64,000 nucleotides of DNA from Methylobacterium sp. R2-1 (GCF_014191355.1 NZ_JACHWM010000010.1:171246-235245), one strand, 5' to 3'; positions 8,385 through 17,324 are shown, numbered from the stretch's first letter. A program made the numbers and translations. Notes: a model not told the origin generated them from the sequence alone.

Positions 8385-9132
8385 GCCAGCGTCTCGGTGC
8401 GGCTACCTGTGCCGCCGTCGCGCCGCCGTGCTTCACCTTCTTCAGGATGAGCGCCAGCGGCACGAGTCAGGCGGTGAGCACGGCCAGCACCCAGAACACG
8501 TCGATATAGGCCCAGCAGGCGACCTGCGTCGCGAGTTGCCGGCCGATCCAGGCGATCGCTTGGTTCTGCGCGTCGGGGCCGGCGAAGCCGTGCTACTCGA
8601 AGCAGCACGTCGCCTGGGATAGGGCCTGCTGGTAGGCCGGCCTGCGCGGCCCGCACCGTCGTGTAGCCGAGGTTGAGCCGGGCTTGATCGCGCTGGGCCT
8701 CGGCCTGGGCACGCTGCGCCTCGGTGCTGGCGCGCTCGGCCTGGAGCAAGTCGATCTGCTTCTGGGCGGCGACCACGTTCGCTCGGGCGCTGGCCGGCGA
8801 GGCTTGGCGCTGTTCCAGGGTCGAGGTCGAGGATTGCGACGGCTGGATCGAGGCCTGCGCCGCCTGAACTCGTAGGGATGCAGGTGGATCAACCAGTAGA
8901 GCCAGTAGAGATAGCCGGCAACGCCCAGGGCCAGCACGGCCACATCGCCGAGGACGAACCACCGGGGGTGTCGCCGCAGGACGCCCAGGCGGCTGTCGTC
9001 GTCCTCCTGGTCCGGCCCGTAGGAAGCTTGGCCCTCATCGCCGGATCTGCCTCGATCGGGGCCGCCCCCACGGGCCTGAGTCGGACGATTGAATCCATCG
9101 CCCGGCTTGGCCTGCCGCTGATCGTCAAGCAT
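8385..9132 (-). pseudogene. Decayed emrA/emrB multidrug efflux remnant
   Basis: Pieces of two adjacent genes remain. From the ATG at 9132 an HlyD/EmrA-like N-terminus can be read, with a cytoplasmic tail and a membrane segment (WFVLGDVAVLALGVAGYLYW). The frame then shifts near 8880, and the coiled-coil part continues in another frame (ARANVVAAQKQIDLLQAERAS, then ARLNLGYTTVRA). The lipoyl half is missing. Immediately after, about 8580-8440, comes the end of a DHA2-family MFS transporter (QLATQVACWAYIDVFWVLAV) broken by an in-frame TGA before PLALILKKVKHGG. So an efflux operon was reduced by deletion, frameshift and nonsense changes. Confidence 0.75.
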
Positions 9133-9305
9133 CGAGGGAAAGCGCCGAAAGAGGACCGATCCAACGGAGCCAAGCCTCGGGTGTACCCGCCTCGGCTGCA
9201 GAAGACCCGAACGGGATTGAAGTTCCATCCCGCGCGCCGCGAGCGTGGCGACAACCAGCGACCTAGGAGGGCACGCAACAGCGCCGGCACAACTTCAGAC
9301 ACAAC

Positions 9306-9335
9306 TTCTGGAACGTAAGGTTCTGGAACGTGAGG
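9306..9335. repeat. 15-bp tandem duplication
   Basis: TTCTGGAACGTAAGG is followed directly by the same 15 bases with one change (TGAGG end). It lies in a 355-bp region (9133-9487) without a supported gene, between the efflux remnant and the HdeD-like gene. Confidence 0.8.
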
Positions 9336-9444
9336 CGCGACGCTGCGTTGCGGCAGAGATGGGGTGTTCGCTTGCGGGCGAGGCGGCCCGGCTGCACCAT
9401 CGGCCGGCCCGTGCTCGGTGCCCGTCCTCGGCGCCGATAACCTG

Positions 9445-9470
9445 ACGCCCGAACTTGGCGCCCGAACTTG
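9445..9470. repeat. 13-bp tandem duplication just upstream of the HdeD-like gene
   Basis: CGCCCGAACTTGG occurs twice head to tail, ending just before the GGAGGAG ribosome-binding site of the gene at 9488. The rest of 9133-9487 shows nothing I can name. Confidence 0.8.
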
Positions 9471-9487
9471 GCGGAGGAGTGTGGTCG

Positions 9488-10114
9488 ATGGCTGGATCAT
9501 CCAACGTGTCCGGGGCGACGAGTCCGTCCGGCGTGCCACCGACCGGACCCGCGCACCTCGATGCGATGAGCGCCGTGCTGGCCCGCAACTGGTGGCTCGT
9601 GGCCCTGCGCGGCCTCCTCGCCATCCTGTTCGGAGTCATCGCCTTCGTGGCGCCGGGCGCCTTCGTGCTCTCGCTGGTGCTTTTCTTCTCGGCCTACATG
9701 CTGGTCGACGGCATCTTCGGCATCGTTGCCGCGGTGCGGGCGGCGCAGCGCCACGAGCGCTGGGGCTTCCTGTTGCTCGAAGGCCTGCTCGACATCGTGG
9801 TGGGCGTCGCGGCCTTCCTCGTGCCGGCGGCGGCGGTCTGGGCCTTCGTGCTGCTCGTCGCGGCCTGGGCCCTCCTCTCCGGCGGACTGATGATCGCGGC
9901 GGCCTTCCGCCTCCACCCGCATTACGGACGCTGGTGGCTGGGCCTCGGCGGCATCGTCTCGGTGCTGTTCGGGATCGTGCTCCTGATCAATCCCGGCATG
10001 TCGGCGCTGGTGCTGACGTGGTGGCTCGGCGCCTACGCCTTGGCCTTCGGCGTGATGCTGTTGATCCTCGGCTTCCGACTGCGCTCCCGACACGCGGCGA
10101 CGGGGCGTCCTTGA
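9488..10114 (+). CDS. HdeD family membrane protein
   Basis: Small multi-pass inner-membrane protein of 208 aa. HdeD of E. coli is linked to acid resistance at high density; the molecular activity is unknown. Six hydrophobic segments in three pairs match the DUF308 repeat: WWLVALRGLLAILFGVIAFV, LVLFFSAYMLVDGIFGIVAA, WGFLLLEGLLDIVVGVAAFL and onward. The duplicated pattern R-G-(L)-x-(F)-G is visible in each half. The ATG at 9488 has GGAGGAG ten bases upstream; an earlier in-frame ATG has no such site. It appears to be a single-gene unit, possibly ended by the TGCCCGA/TCGGGCA hairpin at 10130-10150. Confidence 0.85.
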   Translation: MAGSSNVSGATSPSGVPPTGPAHLDAMSAVLARNWWLVALRGLLAILFGVIAFVAPGAFVLSLVLFFSAYMLVDGIFGIVAAVRAAQRHERWGFLLLEGLLDIVVGVAAFLVPAAAVWAFVLLVAAWALLSGGLMIAAAFRLHPHYGRWWLGLGGIVSVLFGIVLLINPGMSALVLTWWLGAYALAFGVMLLILGFRLRSRHAATGRP

Positions 10115-10129
10115 CCCCTCCCGCCACCG

Positions 10130-10150
10130 TGCCCGACCCACGATCGGGCA
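10130..10150. terminator. Possible terminator hairpin between converging genes
   Basis: Perfect 7-bp stem TGCCCGA/TCGGGCA with a 7-nt loop, between the HdeD-like gene and the convergent BKACE gene. There is no T-run, so a factor-independent role is doubtful. Confidence 0.35.
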
Positions 10151-10213
10151 TGCCTCGGGCTGCCCTCAGTGTCTCTCACAGCCGGCACACAGCGCAGGGG
10201 AGCTCGGAAACGG

Positions 10214-11044
10214 TCAGGCCATCATCGCCCGCGCGGTGTCGGCGTCGGCAAGCGGGCGTCCGAGCAGGCATGCGCCCTCGGCGACGCGGCGGATCTGGGC
10301 GGCGTTGCTCTCGGCCGAGCGGCCGTCAGGGGCGAGCAGACTGTTCTCGAAGCCGACGCGCACATGGCCGCCCAGACCCGCCGCGACGAGAGCGCAGGCA
10401 TTTTCGCGAGGGCCGAAGGCGCAGATCGCCCAGAGCGGCGGCCCCTCGCCGGCCACGGCGAGGAAGGGCAGCAGGTCGGCGGGCCGCGAGACCTGACCGG
10501 GGGTGTAGCGGCCCAGCACGAAGAGCGGGAAATCCCCGCCCTCCCCGAATACGCCGCGGCGTTTGAGCGCGACGTAGCGGGTCACTTCGGCGGCCTCGTA
10601 GAGGATGATCTGGAGGAGGACGTGCTCGCGCCGCGCCCACGAAAAGAACTCGGCCGCTGCGGGCTCGGCCCCCGCGTCCGGCACGATCTCGCGTAGCGCC
10701 AGCGACACCGCTTCGGGGCGCGTCGCGCGCACCACCGCCATCTGCTCCGGCGCCTCGTAGCGTCCCGCGGCTTCCGAGGTGATCTGCACCACGAGGCGCT
10801 CACCCACCTCGGCGCGGATCGCCGCGGTGACCGCACGGTAGGCCTCGGCGTCGAGCAGGTGGCGGCCCTGCACATCGCGGACATGGACGTGGATCAGGGC
10901 GGCACCAGCCTCCGCGATCTCGGCGGCGGTGCGGGCGATCTCGCTTTCCGTGATCGGCAGAGCCGGATGGTCGGCCTTGGTGCGGGTGGCGCCGTTGGGG
11001 GCGTTGGCGAGGATGAGCGGCGGCCAGCCGGCGTCTTGCGTCAC
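10214..11044 (-). CDS. BKACE family beta-keto acid cleavage enzyme
   Basis: Zinc enzyme of the DUF849/BKACE family, which condenses a beta-keto acid with acetyl-CoA to give acetoacetate and a CoA ester; the founding member acts in lysine fermentation on 3-keto-5-aminohexanoate. 276 aa. LILANAPNGATRTKADHPALP at the N-terminus and the zinc motif IHVHVRD at about residue 51 are family hallmarks; VRVGFENS near residue 228 is the conserved Glu/Asn loop. Substrate classes in this family vary widely, so the physiological substrate is unknown. It lies 28 bp downstream of the dctD-like regulator on the same strand and may share its transcript. Confidence 0.88.
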   Translation of the reverse strand: MTQDAGWPPLILANAPNGATRTKADHPALPITESEIARTAAEIAEAGAALIHVHVRDVQGRHLLDAEAYRAVTAAIRAEVGERLVVQITSEAAGRYEAPEQMAVVRATRPEAVSLALREIVPDAGAEPAAAEFFSWARREHVLLQIILYEAAEVTRYVALKRRGVFGEGGDFPLFVLGRYTPGQVSRPADLLPFLAVAGEGPPLWAICAFGPRENACALVAAGLGGHVRVGFENSLLAPDGRSAESNAAQIRRVAEGACLLGRPLADADTARAMMA

Positions 11045-11072
11045 AGGTTCGGTCTCTTGTTCGAGAGGAAAT

Positions 11073-12431
11073 CTACTCGCCCGCGCTCAGGCCCAGACGC
11101 CGCATGCGATCGGAGAGCGTCTTGCGCGGCAGGCCCAGTGCGCGAGCGGCCTCGGCGATGCGCTGGCCGGAGGCCTTGAGCGCGTCCTCGATGACGAGGC
11201 GCTCCACCCGATCGAGCAGGGCGTCGAGCCCCGGGGCCGCGTCGGCGCCGCCGGCCAGATCTGGGCTGAGGAAGCCGAGAACGGCCCGCTCGGCGGCGTT
11301 CTTGAGTTCGCGCACGTTGCCCGGCCAATCGGCCAGCATCAGCGAGCGGCGCAAGGAGGGCGGCACCTCGATCACCGGGCGCTGGTACTTCACCGCCGCC
11401 TGGACGAGGAACAGCTCGAACAGGAGCGGGATATCCTCGCGCCGCTCGCGCAGGGGCGGCAGGGTCAGCGTCACCACGTTGAGGCGAAAGTACAGGTCGC
11501 GGCGGAAATGGCCGGCGTCCGAGAGCGCGTCGAGATCCTCCTTGGTGGCGGCGACCACCCGCAGGTCCACCGGCACGCTGGTGTTGGAGCCGAGCCGCTC
11601 CACGCGCCGCTCCTGGAGCACGCGCAGGAGCTTCACCTGCAGCGCCAGCGGCATGCTCTCGACCTCGTCGAGGAACAGCGTGCCGCCGCTGGCATGCTCG
11701 ACCTTGCCGATGCGGCGCTTGCCCGCTCCCGTGAAGGCGCCGGCCTCGTGGCCGAACATCTCGCTCTCGAACATGCTCTCGGGGATGGCGCCGCAATTGA
11801 TCGCCACGAAGGGCTTGGCCGCCCGCGCCCCGCCCTCGTGCAGGGCGCGGGCGACCTGCTCCTTGCCGGCTCCGGTCTCGCCGAGCACGAGCACGTCGGC
11901 GGCGGCGGAGCTGAGCGCGGCGACGTCCTCGCGCAGGCGGCGCATCGCCGGCGAGGGGCCGACGAGGCAGCGCTCCACCGCCCCCTCGCGCGCGTCGCCG
12001 CGGCCGAGGGCGTCGCGCAGGCGACGGTTCTCCATCACCAGCGCCCGCTTCTCCAGGGCGCGCCGGACCACCTCAACGAAGGCATCGTTGACGAAGGGTT
12101 TTTCGATGAAGTGATAGGCACCCTCGCGCATGGCGGCGACGGCCATGGCGATGTCGCCGTGGCCGGTGACCAGCACCACCGGCAGCTCGGCGTCGCGGCG
12201 GCGGATGTCGGCGAGCAGGGCGAGCCCGTCGCTGCCCGGCAGGCGCACGTCGCTGACAACCACCCCGGAAAAATCGCGGCCGATCGCCGGCAGGGCTGCC
12301 TCGGCGCTTCCGAAGGCCTCGACGGCGAAGCCGGCGAGCTGGAGCGCCTGCTCCATGGCGAGGCGGACCATCTCCTCGTCGTCGATCAGCACGACCCGCG
12401 GGGCGGAGGTCGGCTCGGCTTCAGGAAGCAT
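11073..12431 (-). CDS. dctD: Sigma-54-dependent response regulator, DctD type
   Basis: NtrC-family activator, 452 aa, cytoplasmic DNA-binding protein. Receiver domain at residues 10-125 with VVLIDDEEMVR and the phospho-acceptor Asp in VVVSDVRLPG; AAA+ domain at about 150-380 with Walker A LGETGAGKEQVARAL, the sigma-54 contact loop GAFTGA and TLFLDEVESMP; Fis-type helix-turn-helix at the C-terminus (IAEAARALGLPRKTLSDRMRRLG). It overlaps the kinase gene by 11 bp, a normal two-component arrangement. In rhizobia DctBD controls C4-dicarboxylate uptake; no dctA transporter is visible here, so the real ligand may be different. I did not find a convincing -24/-12 promoter nearby. Confidence 0.9.
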   Translation of the reverse strand: MLPEAEPTSAPRVVLIDDEEMVRLAMEQALQLAGFAVEAFGSAEAALPAIGRDFSGVVVSDVRLPGSDGLALLADIRRRDAELPVVLVTGHGDIAMAVAAMREGAYHFIEKPFVNDAFVEVVRRALEKRALVMENRRLRDALGRGDAREGAVERCLVGPSPAMRRLREDVAALSSAAADVLVLGETGAGKEQVARALHEGGARAAKPFVAINCGAIPESMFESEMFGHEAGAFTGAGKRRIGKVEHASGGTLFLDEVESMPLALQVKLLRVLQERRVERLGSNTSVPVDLRVVAATKEDLDALSDAGHFRRDLYFRLNVVTLTLPPLRERREDIPLLFELFLVQAAVKYQRPVIEVPPSLRRSLMLADWPGNVRELKNAAERAVLGFLSPDLAGGADAAPGLDALLDRVERLVIEDALKASGQRIAEAARALGLPRKTLSDRMRRLGLSAGE

Positions 12432-14295
12432 GGTGTCTCCTCCGGCGCATCCTCTCCGGAAGCGTCCCGGCCGTCTCCTCTACCTTCTCCCCCGCCACGT
12501 CCATCACGAGATCGAAGGCGAGGCCGCCGCCGGCCATCGGCCGGGGCTGGAGCGTCGCGCCGAATTCGCGGGCGATGGCGAGCGAGATCGGCAGGCCGAG
12601 GCCGAGCCCCTCCCCCGCCGGCTTGGTGGTGAAGAACGGATCGAAGATGCGGTTGAGCTCCGCCGCGTCGAGGCCCGGCCCGTTATCCTCGACGCTGAGC
12701 ACGACGTGTCCCTCTCCGGCCCAGGCGCGCACCGCGACCTCCGCGCCCGGGCGGCCCTTGACCGCGTCGAGGGCGTTGCCGACGAGGTTGATCAGCACCT
12801 GCGACAGGCGGATCGGCTCGAACACCACCCACTGCGCCGCCGGATCGAGATCGGTCGTGACCCGCGCCCCCGCGTCGCGGATGCGGGAGGACAGGATCGC
12901 GAGGCTCTCCGAGACGGCCATGCCGACATCGACCGCGACGCGCTCGGTCCCCGAGCGGCGGGAGAAGCTGCGCAATTGGCCGGTGATCTTGCCGAGCCGG
13001 TCCACCAGGGAGACGATGCGGGTCAGGTTGGCGGCAACCTCCGCCTCCCGCCCCTGCCGCAGGAAGGCTGAGGCATTGTCGGCCAAGCCCCGCAGGGCGG
13101 CGAGCGGCTGGTTCAGCTCGTGGGTGATGCCGGCCGCCATCTGCCCGAGCGTAGCCATCTTGGCGGCCTGGACCAGTTCGCCCTGCATCTCCCGGAGGTC
13201 GCTCTCGGCGCGGCTGCGCTCCTCGATCTCGCCTGCGAGCCTGAGATTCGCGGCGCTCAGATCGGCGGTGCGGGCCGCAACCTTAGCCTCCAGCTCGCGC
13301 TGCGCCGCGCGGTTCTCGCGCACGCGCCGCAGGTGCTGGCTCCCGTAGAGACCGATCAGGCCAAGCACGACCAATGCCAGGATCGCGCCGATCCGCGCGC
13401 TGCGCCCGGCAAGAGCCACCGGCGCGGCGTCGGCGAAGAGCAGCAGGGTCCAGCCATAGGCCGGCAAAGCCTGCTGCTCGAACAGCGCGCGGCCCTGCGG
13501 CGCCGCCTCCGACCGGCTGACCAGCGGCACCCCGCCCACCCGTTCCGTCCGGCCGAGATCGATCTGGGCGTAGTCGTCGCGCCCGTACTGGCGCGTCCGC
13601 TCCATGCGCGCGCGGGCGGCGGTCTCGAGCGGCTTCGTCGCGCGGAACTTGAGGGCGGGATCGGAGGCGAGGAAGACGATGCCGTTCTCGTCGGCCACAA
13701 GCACGCGGTCGGTGCCTTCGCGCCAGATCGTCTCCATCGAATCGAGGCTGACCTTGGTCGCCACCACGCCGCGCACCGCGCCGTCGATGACCACGGGGGC
13801 GCTGATGAAGTAGCCGGGCACGCCGGTGAGCGTGCCGATGGCGTAGAACCGCCCGACCCGCCCGCCGCGCGCTTCCGTGAAGTAGGGCCGGTAGGAAAAA
13901 TCCTGGCCGACATAGGTCTGGGGCGTGTCCCAGTTCGAGGCGGCGATGGTCAGGCCGGAGGGGATCAGCAGGTAGACGACACCGGCTCCCGCCTCGCCGC
14001 TCAGGGTCTTGAGATAGGCGTTGACGGTGGCGACCTGCGCCGGATCGTTCGGCGCGGCCAGCAACGCCCGCACCCGTGGGTCGAGCGCCGCCGCCGCGGG
14101 CAAGAAACCGAAGCGCTCGATGGCGCCCTCCAGGCTCTGCGCGTAGATCTCCGCCCGCTGGCGGGCATCGCCGGCGAGGCTCTCCGCCACGCGGGCCTCC
14201 GTCACGTCACCCGCTTTCAGAACGGCGAAGACGGCGGCGACTGCCAGCGCGGCGAGGACGAGGGCACGCGCGACCGCGGCGCGAGGGAAGGGCAT
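12421..14295 (-). CDS. dctB: DctB-type sensor histidine kinase
   Basis: Membrane sensor kinase, 624 aa. The N-terminal membrane segment (ALVLAALAVAAVFAVLKAG) is followed by a periplasmic double-Cache-like region to about residue 300 (FYAIGTLTGVPGYFISAPVV resembles DctB sensors) and a second membrane segment (IGAILALVVLGLIGLYGSQ). Then come a coiled coil, the H-box AAGITHELNQPLAALRG, N-box LINLVGNALDAV, and G-boxes VEDNGPGLD and GEGLGLGLPIS. The partner regulator overlaps at the 3' end. The ATG at 14295 gives a positively charged N-terminus before the first membrane helix. Ligand unproven; C4-dicarboxylates are the default expectation. Confidence 0.9.
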   Translation of the reverse strand: MPFPRAAVARALVLAALAVAAVFAVLKAGDVTEARVAESLAGDARQRAEIYAQSLEGAIERFGFLPAAAALDPRVRALLAAPNDPAQVATVNAYLKTLSGEAGAGVVYLLIPSGLTIAASNWDTPQTYVGQDFSYRPYFTEARGGRVGRFYAIGTLTGVPGYFISAPVVIDGAVRGVVATKVSLDSMETIWREGTDRVLVADENGIVFLASDPALKFRATKPLETAARARMERTRQYGRDDYAQIDLGRTERVGGVPLVSRSEAAPQGRALFEQQALPAYGWTLLLFADAAPVALAGRSARIGAILALVVLGLIGLYGSQHLRRVRENRAAQRELEAKVAARTADLSAANLRLAGEIEERSRAESDLREMQGELVQAAKMATLGQMAAGITHELNQPLAALRGLADNASAFLRQGREAEVAANLTRIVSLVDRLGKITGQLRSFSRRSGTERVAVDVGMAVSESLAILSSRIRDAGARVTTDLDPAAQWVVFEPIRLSQVLINLVGNALDAVKGRPGAEVAVRAWAGEGHVVLSVEDNGPGLDAAELNRIFDPFFTTKPAGEGLGLGLPISLAIAREFGATLQPRPMAGGGLAFDLVMDVAGEKVEETAGTLPERMRRRRHHAS

Positions 14296-14356
14296 GGTGA
14301 TTCGGTTCGTGCCGACCTGCTCAAACGGGTCTCAGGGAAGGCCGATCCCATTCCCC

Positions 14357-14471
14357 CTCCTCATCCTGAGATGTGGGAGCGAAGCGGAGACCGCGAAGGG
14401 TGTTCGAGGGATCGCGCGGGATCTGGAGGATCCGTCAAAGCCCGCTGACGCGGGCACCTCAGGATGAGGAG
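14357..14471. repeat. Intergenic inverted-repeat element
   Basis: A perfect 14-bp inverted repeat, CTCCTCATCCTGAG at 14357-14370 and its complement at 14458-14471, encloses about 87 bp. The inner flank contains a second short stem, CCCGC-TGAC-GCGGG, at the right side. The unit looks like a family of palindromic intergenic repeats seen in methylobacterial and other alphaproteobacterial genomes (from memory). It lies between the ABC importer ATPase gene and the dctB-like gene. Confidence 0.65.
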
Positions 14472-14531
14472 TTGAACGGGATTACGGCGGTGGAAAGAAG
14501 CCGCCAACGCGGCGGCCCCGTCCGAAAGGAC

Positions 14532-15422
14532 TCAATCCGTCGTCAGCCCCTTCATCTCCACCTGCTCGAAGCGGTGCTGCTCGGCAGTGACGAGGGCGGA
14601 GAGGTCGCGCTTCAGGGCGTTGAAGGCGGCCGAGGCGCTGTCGCGCGGGCGCGGCAGCTCGACCCGAATGTCGCGCTTGATCGTGCCCGGACGGTAGGTC
14701 AGCACCACGATGCGGTCGGCCAGATAGATCGATTCCTCGATCGAGTGGGTGACGAACACGATGGTCTTGCCCGTCGCCGCCCAGATGCGGAGAAGCTCGT
14801 CCTGAAGCGACCGGCGGGTCAGGGCGTCGAGCGCACCGAAGGGCTCGTCCATCAGCATCACCGGGCTGTCCAGCGCCAGCACGCGGGCGATGGCCACCCG
14901 CTGGCGCATGCCACCGGACAGGTCCTTGGGGAAGCGGTCGCGGAACTCGGCGAGCTTGAGCATGTCGAGGAGTTCGGCCACCCGCGCGTCGATCGCGGCG
15001 CGGCCCATGCCCTTGATCTCGAGACCGAAGGCGATGTTCTGCGCCACGCTCATCCAGGGAAACAGCGCGTATTCCTGGAACACCATGCCCCGGTCGGGAC
15101 CGGGCTCGGCAACCGTGCGGCCCTCAACGGTGATACCGCCGCGGGTCGGGTGGGAGAAGCCGGCGATGGCGTTGAGCAGGGTCGACTTCCCGCAGCCGGA
15201 GGGGCCGAGGAGGCAGACGAACTCGCCGCGGTTGATGGTGAGGTCGATGTCCTTCAGGGCGACGACCTCGCCGCCGGGGACGGGGAAGACCTTGTCAACG
15301 CCGGTGACGACGATGTGCGAAGAGGCGTGAGACGGGGCGGCGGCCAGAGACGGGGCGGCCGGCCCGGTGACCGGGACGGCGTCCTGCGTGACGGCGTCGA
15401 TGGGATGCGGCTGCACGGACAT
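14532..15422 (-). CDS. ABC transporter ATPase, nitrate/sulfonate/taurine type
   Basis: ATP-binding subunit of the importer encoded with the next two genes. About 296 aa. Walker A GPSGCGKSTLLNAIAG, Q-loop MVFQEYALFPWMSV, signature LSGGMRQRVAIARVLALDSP, Walker B VMLMDEPFGALD and His switch FVTHSIEES are all present. The N-terminal 40 residues are a Pro/Ala-rich extension. The ATG at 15422 follows GAGG six bases upstream; a GTG at 15434 would overlap the permease stop as GTGA and is equally possible, adding four residues. Belongs to the SsuB/TauB/NrtD family; substrate not determined by sequence. Confidence 0.88.
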   Translation of the reverse strand: MSVQPHPIDAVTQDAVPVTGPAAPSLAAAPSHASSHIVVTGVDKVFPVPGGEVVALKDIDLTINRGEFVCLLGPSGCGKSTLLNAIAGFSHPTRGGITVEGRTVAEPGPDRGMVFQEYALFPWMSVAQNIAFGLEIKGMGRAAIDARVAELLDMLKLAEFRDRFPKDLSGGMRQRVAIARVLALDSPVMLMDEPFGALDALTRRSLQDELLRIWAATGKTIVFVTHSIEESIYLADRIVVLTYRPGTIKRDIRVELPRPRDSASAAFNALKRDLSALVTAEQHRFEQVEMKGLTTD

Positions 15423-15430
15423 GGGGGACC

Positions 15431-16252
15431 TCACGATTCCAGGCCGCGATGCCAGCGGAGCAGGTGGTTGTTCAGGCGGCTCACGCCCATGTCGATCAGC
15501 AGGCCGAGGGCGCCGATAGTCAGCATCCCGGCGATGATCTTGTCGGACCAGAAATACTCGCGTGCCTCCAGGATGCGGAAGCCGAGACCGTTATTGACCG
15601 CGATCATTTCGGCCACGATCACCACGATGAAGGCAGTGCCGATGCCGATGCGAGCCCCCGACAGGATGTAGGGGGTGGCCGCCGGCAGGATGACCCGCCG
15701 GAAGATCGTCATCCGGCGGGCCCCTAAGCTGCGGGCGGCGCGGATGTAGATGCCGTCCACGTGCCGCACGCCCGCGATGGTGTTCATCAGCACGGGAAAG
15801 AACGCGCCGATGGCGATGAGGAACACGGCCGGCGCGTTGCCGAGCCCGAACCACAGGATCGAGAGCGGGATATAGGCGATCGGCGGAATCGGCCGCAGCA
15901 CCTGCATCAACGGGTTGATGTGGCGGTAGATCAGGTCGCTCGTCCCCATGAACAGGCCGAGCGGCAGGGCCAGCCCGGCGCCTACGAGGAAGCCGACGAC
16001 GACGCGGTAGAGCGAGGCGAGCGCGTCGTGCAGCATCTCACCGGAGAACAGCCACGCGAACCAGGAGCCATGCGCCGGGTCATAGGCTTCGAGCGGCGCG
16101 AGATAGGCCCACCAGCGCACCGCGACCGCGGCGGGCGAGGGCAGCACCATCGGGTTGACGAGCCCGGCCATGCAGGCGAGCTGCCAGATCACGAGGACGG
16201 CGATGGGAACCGCGAGGCCCTCGGTCAGAGGCTTGAGACGGGAGGCGTTCAT
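15431..16252 (-). CDS. ABC transporter permease, nitrate/sulfonate/taurine type
   Basis: Inner-membrane permease, 273 aa, of the SsuC/TauC/NrtB family, with about six membrane helices. The EAA loop that contacts the ATPase is IYIRAARSLGARRMTIFRRVILPAA, near residues 165-190 (a run of family-typical residues). It sits between the ATPase gene (4-bp overlap if the GTG start is used) and the binding-protein gene (12 bp away), so the three form one operon. The loop LAPLEAYDPAHGSWFAWLFSGEM is longer than in typical SsuC and may be periplasmic. Confidence 0.9.
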   Translation of the reverse strand: MNASRLKPLTEGLAVPIAVLVIWQLACMAGLVNPMVLPSPAAVAVRWWAYLAPLEAYDPAHGSWFAWLFSGEMLHDALASLYRVVVGFLVGAGLALPLGLFMGTSDLIYRHINPLMQVLRPIPPIAYIPLSILWFGLGNAPAVFLIAIGAFFPVLMNTIAGVRHVDGIYIRAARSLGARRMTIFRRVILPAATPYILSGARIGIGTAFIVVIVAEMIAVNNGLGFRILEAREYFWSDKIIAGMLTIGALGLLIDMGVSRLNNHLLRWHRGLES

Positions 16253-16264
16253 CGGAGCCCCTCC

Positions 16265-17245
16265 TCAGTTCGTGCCGACGGCCGCCTTGGCCGCCTCCAG
16301 CAGGTCGAGCTTCACCCAATCGACGGCCTTGGCGGGCTTCGACATCTTGCCGATGCCGTGCTCGGCCATCACGTCGGTCGTCTTCTGGATGTGGTCGGCG
16401 CTCATCTCCAGGGTGTAGGGCGAGTTGGCGAGCGCATCCTGGAACTCAGGTCCCGTGAGCTGGCCCTTGAACACGTCCTGCGTGACGAAGGTCTCCGCGG
16501 CCTTCGGATCGTCCATGAACGTCTTCTGGGCCTTGACGAAGCACTCCATGAACTTGGCCGCGGCCGGCTTCTTCTCGTTGTAGAATTTTTCCGTCATCAC
16601 CAGCGTGCGGATCGGCGAGCCGACCGGGGTGTCGTAGGGCTTGATCACCTCGACGCCGAAGCCCCGGGCGATGGCCTGGGCCGATTGCGGCTCGGTCTGC
16701 ATGATCGCGTCGACCTGCTTCTGCAGCAGCGCCTGGTTCAGGTCCGGATAGCCGAGATAGATCAGGTTGACGTCGCGGGCCTTGAGGCCGTGCTTGGCCA
16801 TCTCGGCGCCGAGCAGCACCTCCTGGATCGAGCCGCGGGTGACGCCGACCTTCTTGCCCTTGAGGTCGGCCGCCGACTTGATGCCGGATTCCGGGGTCGC
16901 CAGCAGCCGGGCTCCGCCCTTGGCGAAGCCGCCGACGATGTAGACGGGCGCGCCGTTGCCGCGGGCCGAAATCACCGCCTCGGAGGCGGTGGCGCCGACA
17001 TCGAGTTCGCCGGCGAGCATCGCCTGCATGATGTCCGGGCCCTTGGCGAAGATCTTGAGATCGACGGTGATGCCGCAGTTCTTGGCGATCTCCTTGACGT
17101 AGGAGACGCCGGCGAAGTGGGCGAGCTTGAGGTTGCCGACGCGGACCACCTCCTGCGCGGAGAGCGGGAGCGGCGCGAGCAAGGCAGCGCTCGCGGCGGC
17201 GAGCACGGCGAAACGGCGACGCGTGAGATGAAGGCGTTCGAGCAA
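16265..17245 (-). CDS. NMT1/SsuA-like periplasmic substrate-binding protein
   Basis: Periplasmic receptor of the importer, 326 aa. The N-terminus LTRRRFAVLAAASAALLAPL has a twin-arginine-like RRR start and a hydrophobic core, with cleavage likely after LSA. The mature protein has the two-lobe NMT1/OMP-type binding fold: VRVGNLKLAHFAGVSYVKE, LDVGATASEAVISARGNGAPV, KGKKVGVTRGSIQEVLLG. These receptors take nitrate, taurine, sulfonates, or pyrimidine precursors; none of the specific pocket residues lets me choose. First gene of the operon; two palindromes lie in its upstream region. Confidence 0.88.
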   Translation of the reverse strand: MLERLHLTRRRFAVLAAASAALLAPLPLSAQEVVRVGNLKLAHFAGVSYVKEIAKNCGITVDLKIFAKGPDIMQAMLAGELDVGATASEAVISARGNGAPVYIVGGFAKGGARLLATPESGIKSAADLKGKKVGVTRGSIQEVLLGAEMAKHGLKARDVNLIYLGYPDLNQALLQKQVDAIMQTEPQSAQAIARGFGVEVIKPYDTPVGSPIRTLVMTEKFYNEKKPAAAKFMECFVKAQKTFMDDPKAAETFVTQDVFKGQLTGPEFQDALANSPYTLEMSADHIQKTTDVMAEHGIGKMSKPAKAVDWVKLDLLEAAKAAVGTN

Positions 17246-17309
17246 GGGGCTTCTCCCGGATGGCCCGGCTCTGCGGCCGGTGCGGATGGCCCCATCGCCT
17301 TTGCAGAGC

Positions 17310-17324
17310 GCATGCCAGGCATGC
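17310..17324. promoter_or_regulatory. Palindrome upstream of the ABC importer operon (proximal)
   Basis: GCATGCC-A-GGCATGC, a perfect 7-1-7 inverted repeat 65-79 bp upstream of the substrate-binding protein start. Operator candidate only. Confidence 0.45.
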
